Below the pieces are notes generated by a model, which ran no database searches, was not told the origin of the DNA, and worked only from the letters and a program-made list of their open reading frames with translations. The translations under genes were made by a program, and so were the position numbers. A stretch of DNA of 64,000 nt from Streptomyces populi (GTDB taxonomy: Bacteria > Actinomycetota > Actinomycetes > Streptomycetales > Streptomycetaceae), in contig NZ_KZ626841.1 of NCBI RefSeq assembly GCF_002911015.1, positions 1-64,000 on the forward strand, given 5' to 3'. This document shows, in pieces, positions 61,671 to 64,000 of this stretch; position 1 is the stretch's first letter; every line of letters starts with the position of its first letter.

Positions 61671-62276
61671 TCAGGCCGTGGCCGCGCCTCTGACGCCGAC
61701 GACGCGGTCGGGTCGGCCGAGCCCGCTGGTCTGGATCCAGCCCCGGCCGTACACGTGGCCGGCATCGGTCAGGGCCTGCGCCTGCCCCGGCGGGGCCAGC
61801 GTCCGGTCGTAGCTCTGGACCAGCCCTTCCCCGGTGTCCGCGAACAGGTAGCGGCTCGCGTAGACCCGGCCGCCGTGCTCCCACTCATGGCGCACGACCG
61901 GTTTCCGCAAGAGGGTCTCGAACCACGCGGCGGTGTGTTCGGCGAGCTCCTGCGGTGACCCGACCGCCTCCATCGCCAGGCCGGTCGGCCGGTCCGGGAG
62001 GAAGTAGAGCTGATTGTGGAGGCGGTCGCCGCGGACGGTGGAGCCGACCAGATGCACACCGACGTCGATCAGCGACACCCTGTTGTCCTCGTCCCCCAGG
62101 CTCACGCAGGCCAGGAGCGACGAATCGTCCTCGGGCCGGCCGACCCAGCTGGGGGCGTAGGGGACGTCCCAGGACTCGGCCTGCTCGCGGAGGGCTTTCG
62201 CGAAGGCGAGTTCGGCCGCGCCGAAGCCGAACTCGTCGTCGGGGCCGTCCATCTCGAACCACGGATTCTCGGGCAT
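61671..62276 (-). CDS. hypothetical protein, conserved-looking soluble domain
   Basis: A 201-residue soluble protein starting MPENPWFEMDGPDDEFG. It contains a beta-rich stretch SLIDVGVHLVGSTVRGDRLHNQLYFLPDRPTGLAME, helix QELAEHTAAWFETLLRKPVVRHEWEHGG and YASRYLFADTGEGLVQSYD (quoted in segments). I do not recognise a family with known function. No Shine-Dalgarno; TACTGT ends eight nt upstream, so leaderless translation is possible. Confidence 0.7.
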   Translation of the reverse strand: MPENPWFEMDGPDDEFGFGAAELAFAKALREQAESWDVPYAPSWVGRPEDDSSLLACVSLGDEDNRVSLIDVGVHLVGSTVRGDRLHNQLYFLPDRPTGLAMEAVGSPQELAEHTAAWFETLLRKPVVRHEWEHGGRVYASRYLFADTGEGLVQSYDRTLAPPGQAQALTDAGHVYGRGWIQTSGLGRPDRVVGVRGAATA

Positions 62277-62384
62277 GACGATCACAGTAGGGCAGGCGGA
62301 CGACGGCGTTCGCCCGTGCGCGGACGGCGGCGGAGCCCGCCGCCGTCCGTCTGCCCGTCCGGCCGACCGCTCGAAGCGACGGGC

Positions 62385-63737
62385 TCAGGCCATGGCGCGG
62401 GTCCGGGCGGTCACCTCGTCCCGCGTCAGATACACATCCGTACGCTCGAAGTCCCGCAGGGTCCCCTTGCGGTCCGCGAGGAAGCCGGTGCGGACGAAGT
62501 CGTCTCCCGCGACGGCGTTGAGGAGCCAGTTGGCCCCCGTACGGAAGCGGGCGGCGCCCGTGCGCAGGGCGTACAGGTGGTATCCGCGGGCCACCAACTG
62601 CGCGGGCGCGCCCTTCAGGTCGATGCCGAGCGGTTTGGACACGGCGTCGTGGCCGCCGAGGTCGACCACCAGACCGAGGTCCTTGTGCCGGTACGGCAGG
62701 GTGGGCTGTCCGCGCAGCTTCGCCGCCAGGACCTTGGCCGCGTGCCGGCCCTGCCGGGCCGCGTGCTGGGCGGTCGGCGGGCAAGGGGAGCCGTCGCCCT
62801 TGGCCAGGTCGGGCACCGCCGCCGCGTCGCCCAGCGCGAACACCCCGTCGAGCCCCGGGACCCTGAAGTCGGGCTCGGTGACGAGCCGCCCGCGCACGGT
62901 CTCCGTGCCCAGCGAGTCGACCAGCGGACTCGCCGCGACACCCGCGGTCCACACCAGCGTCCGTGACGGCAGCACCCGTCCGTCGGTGAGGGTGATCTCC
63001 TCCTTGGTGGCGGAGGCGACGGAGGTGCCCAGGGAGATCTGCACTCCGCGGTCGCCGAGCATGCGCAGCGCGCTCTCGCCCAGTTTCTCCCCCAGCTCGG
63101 GCAGCAGCTTCGGGGCGACGTCGATCAGATGCCACTTGATGAGACCGGGGTCGATACGGGGGTGGTAGCGCCGTGCCGCGGCGGTGGTCAGGCGTTGCAG
63201 ACAGGCCGCCGTCTCGGTGCCCGCGTATCCGCCGCCGACCACCACGAACTGGAGTCGCGCGGCCTGCTCGTCGTGGTCCGACGTGGCCGCCGCCAGGTCG
63301 AGTTGGGCGATCACGTGGTCGCGCAGGTACGCGGCCTGGGCGAGCGTCTTCATACCGCGCGCCTCCTCTGCCAGACCGGGGATGTCGAAGACGCGGGTCA
63401 CGCTTCCCGGAGTGAGCACCAGGTAGTCGTAGCGCATGTCGACGAGGTCCCCGGTGATCTTCCGGACGACGCACACCTTGGCCCCCGGATCGACACCGAT
63501 CACCCCGCCCGGCACCAGCGCGGTGCGGCGCAGCATCCGGCGCAGCGAGGGTGCCACGGACTGCGGTGTGACGACACCGGCGGCGACATGGGGCAGCAGC
63601 GGCAGATAGAGCTGGTAGTCGGTGGGGCTGATCAGGGTCACCCTGGCCTCGCCGGGGGTGAGCGTCCGTTCCAGGCTTCTGGCGGCCTCGACCCCGGCGA
63701 AACCGGCGCCGACGACGACGATGTTCGGTCCTTGCAT
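62385..63737 (-). CDS. ndh: type II NADH dehydrogenase (NDH-2) / FAD-dependent pyridine nucleotide oxidoreductase
   Basis: A 450-residue flavoprotein: FAD-binding NIVVVGAGFAGVEAARSLE, NAD-binding FVVVGGGYAGTETAACLQ, the ALGDAAAVPDLAKG segment contacting FAD and a C-terminal membrane-associating helix region (ANWLLNAVAGDDFVRTGFL). It moves electrons from NADH to quinone without pumping protons. ATG start with GAGAGAGG upstream. No sibling respiratory genes are adjacent. Confidence 0.9.
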   Translation of the reverse strand: MQGPNIVVVGAGFAGVEAARSLERTLTPGEARVTLISPTDYQLYLPLLPHVAAGVVTPQSVAPSLRRMLRRTALVPGGVIGVDPGAKVCVVRKITGDLVDMRYDYLVLTPGSVTRVFDIPGLAEEARGMKTLAQAAYLRDHVIAQLDLAAATSDHDEQAARLQFVVVGGGYAGTETAACLQRLTTAAARRYHPRIDPGLIKWHLIDVAPKLLPELGEKLGESALRMLGDRGVQISLGTSVASATKEEITLTDGRVLPSRTLVWTAGVAASPLVDSLGTETVRGRLVTEPDFRVPGLDGVFALGDAAAVPDLAKGDGSPCPPTAQHAARQGRHAAKVLAAKLRGQPTLPYRHKDLGLVVDLGGHDAVSKPLGIDLKGAPAQLVARGYHLYALRTGAARFRTGANWLLNAVAGDDFVRTGFLADRKGTLRDFERTDVYLTRDEVTARTRAMA

Positions 63738-63878
63738 CAGAGCAGCCTCTCTCCACTGGTGCCAGCCGCGAGCCCAGGCTCACACGGGTCGCGGACACGT
63801 GCCACTGCACCGCGCGTACCCCGATGGAGGGGAAACACGTGTGCCGCGCGCACCCCGAAGCATGTGAAAGTCGATCTC

Positions 63879-63890
63879 TACCGATCAGTA
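63879..63890. promoter_or_regulatory. near-palindrome upstream of ndh
   Basis: TACCGATCAGTA, nearly symmetric (one mismatched pair), 142 bp upstream of ndh in an AT-richer patch. A candidate operator for ndh or for a gene beyond the right edge. Confidence 0.3.
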
Positions 63891-64000
63891 ACTGCCTCTT
63901 CCCCCTCCGTACACGCGCTGCCAGGATCATCTCTGCCGTGGCGACGGTCCCGGACACCGTCGCCGTCGTGATGTGTGGGCTCGACCAACTCATGCGATCC

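Noticed and set aside
63936..64000. Partial gene at the right edge
   Set aside because: Only about 20 codons, no ribosome binding site and no recognisable pattern; not listed as a feature.

Overview
The window looks like chromosomal DNA of a Streptomyces or a very close relative. It is extremely G+C rich with strong third-position G/C bias and many GTG starts. It carries hallmark gene families: a Streptomyces subtilisin inhibitor, two streptogrisin-type proteases, three multidomain SpoIIE/PP2C phosphatases, a mycothiol-dependent formaldehyde dehydrogenase, PucR, AraC, TetR and ArsR regulators, and an ECF-sigma-like protein fused to a lectin. No rRNA, tRNA, transposase, integrase or CRISPR array was seen. 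Gene order is typical of an accessory-rich chromosome arm: short operons, many divergent or convergent pairs, and several perfect inverted repeats acting as terminators or operators.

Layout. 1-3.4 kb: cut-off sugar-binding lipoprotein, GH114 lipoprotein, universal stress protein and an ArsB/SLC13-type permease. 3.8-8.8 kb: PAS/GAF/PP2C/HATPase regulator and a sigma-zinc finger-TM-ricin fusion. 8.8-12.3 kb: alpha-hydroxyacid oxidase/D-hydroxyacid dehydrogenase pair divergent from a PucR activator. 12.4-18.3 kb: RHH-like protein, SSI, PAP2-lipid kinase fusion, MFS pump, ArsR/AHSA1 pair. 18.3-24.5 kb: complete four-gene NHLP-type peptide export cassette with its own small double-glycine precursor. 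25-34 kb: thioesterase, streptogrisin with repeat tail, divergent PP2C phosphatases, phosphoesterase, XdhC-like protein with a long insert. 34-45.7 kb: OtrA/TetM-like ribosome protection protein with a leader ORF, secreted GH5, beta-propeller, TetR, epimerase-like protein, glycosyltransferase divergent from an isoprenyl-synthase-like gene, NTF2-like and AraC proteins. 45.9-52.9 kb: ABC exporter, a CstR-type persulfide regulon with three visible operators, and the mycothiol formaldehyde detoxification pair. 53-64 kb: two SDRs, a VOC protein, PLP decarboxylase, L,D-transpeptidase, membrane-anchored streptogrisin, TetR divergent from an SRPBCC/DUF2867-like fusion, a hypothetical protein and a type II NADH dehydrogenase.

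The most distinctive system is the NHLP cassette at 18.3-24.5 kb. A 71-residue precursor with an NVSGG leader end is followed, after a hairpin, by an HlyD-like adaptor, a C39 peptidase/ABC exporter and a second ABC subunit. Its core has no cysteine, no lysine or arginine, and two GxxxGxxxG runs, and no modification enzyme is present, so it is unlikely to be a lanthipeptide. Other points of note are the sigma-lectin fusion, the Arg-ending leader ORF overlapping the ribosome protection gene, and the sulfur regulon controlled by C5G5/C4-TA-G4 palindromes.
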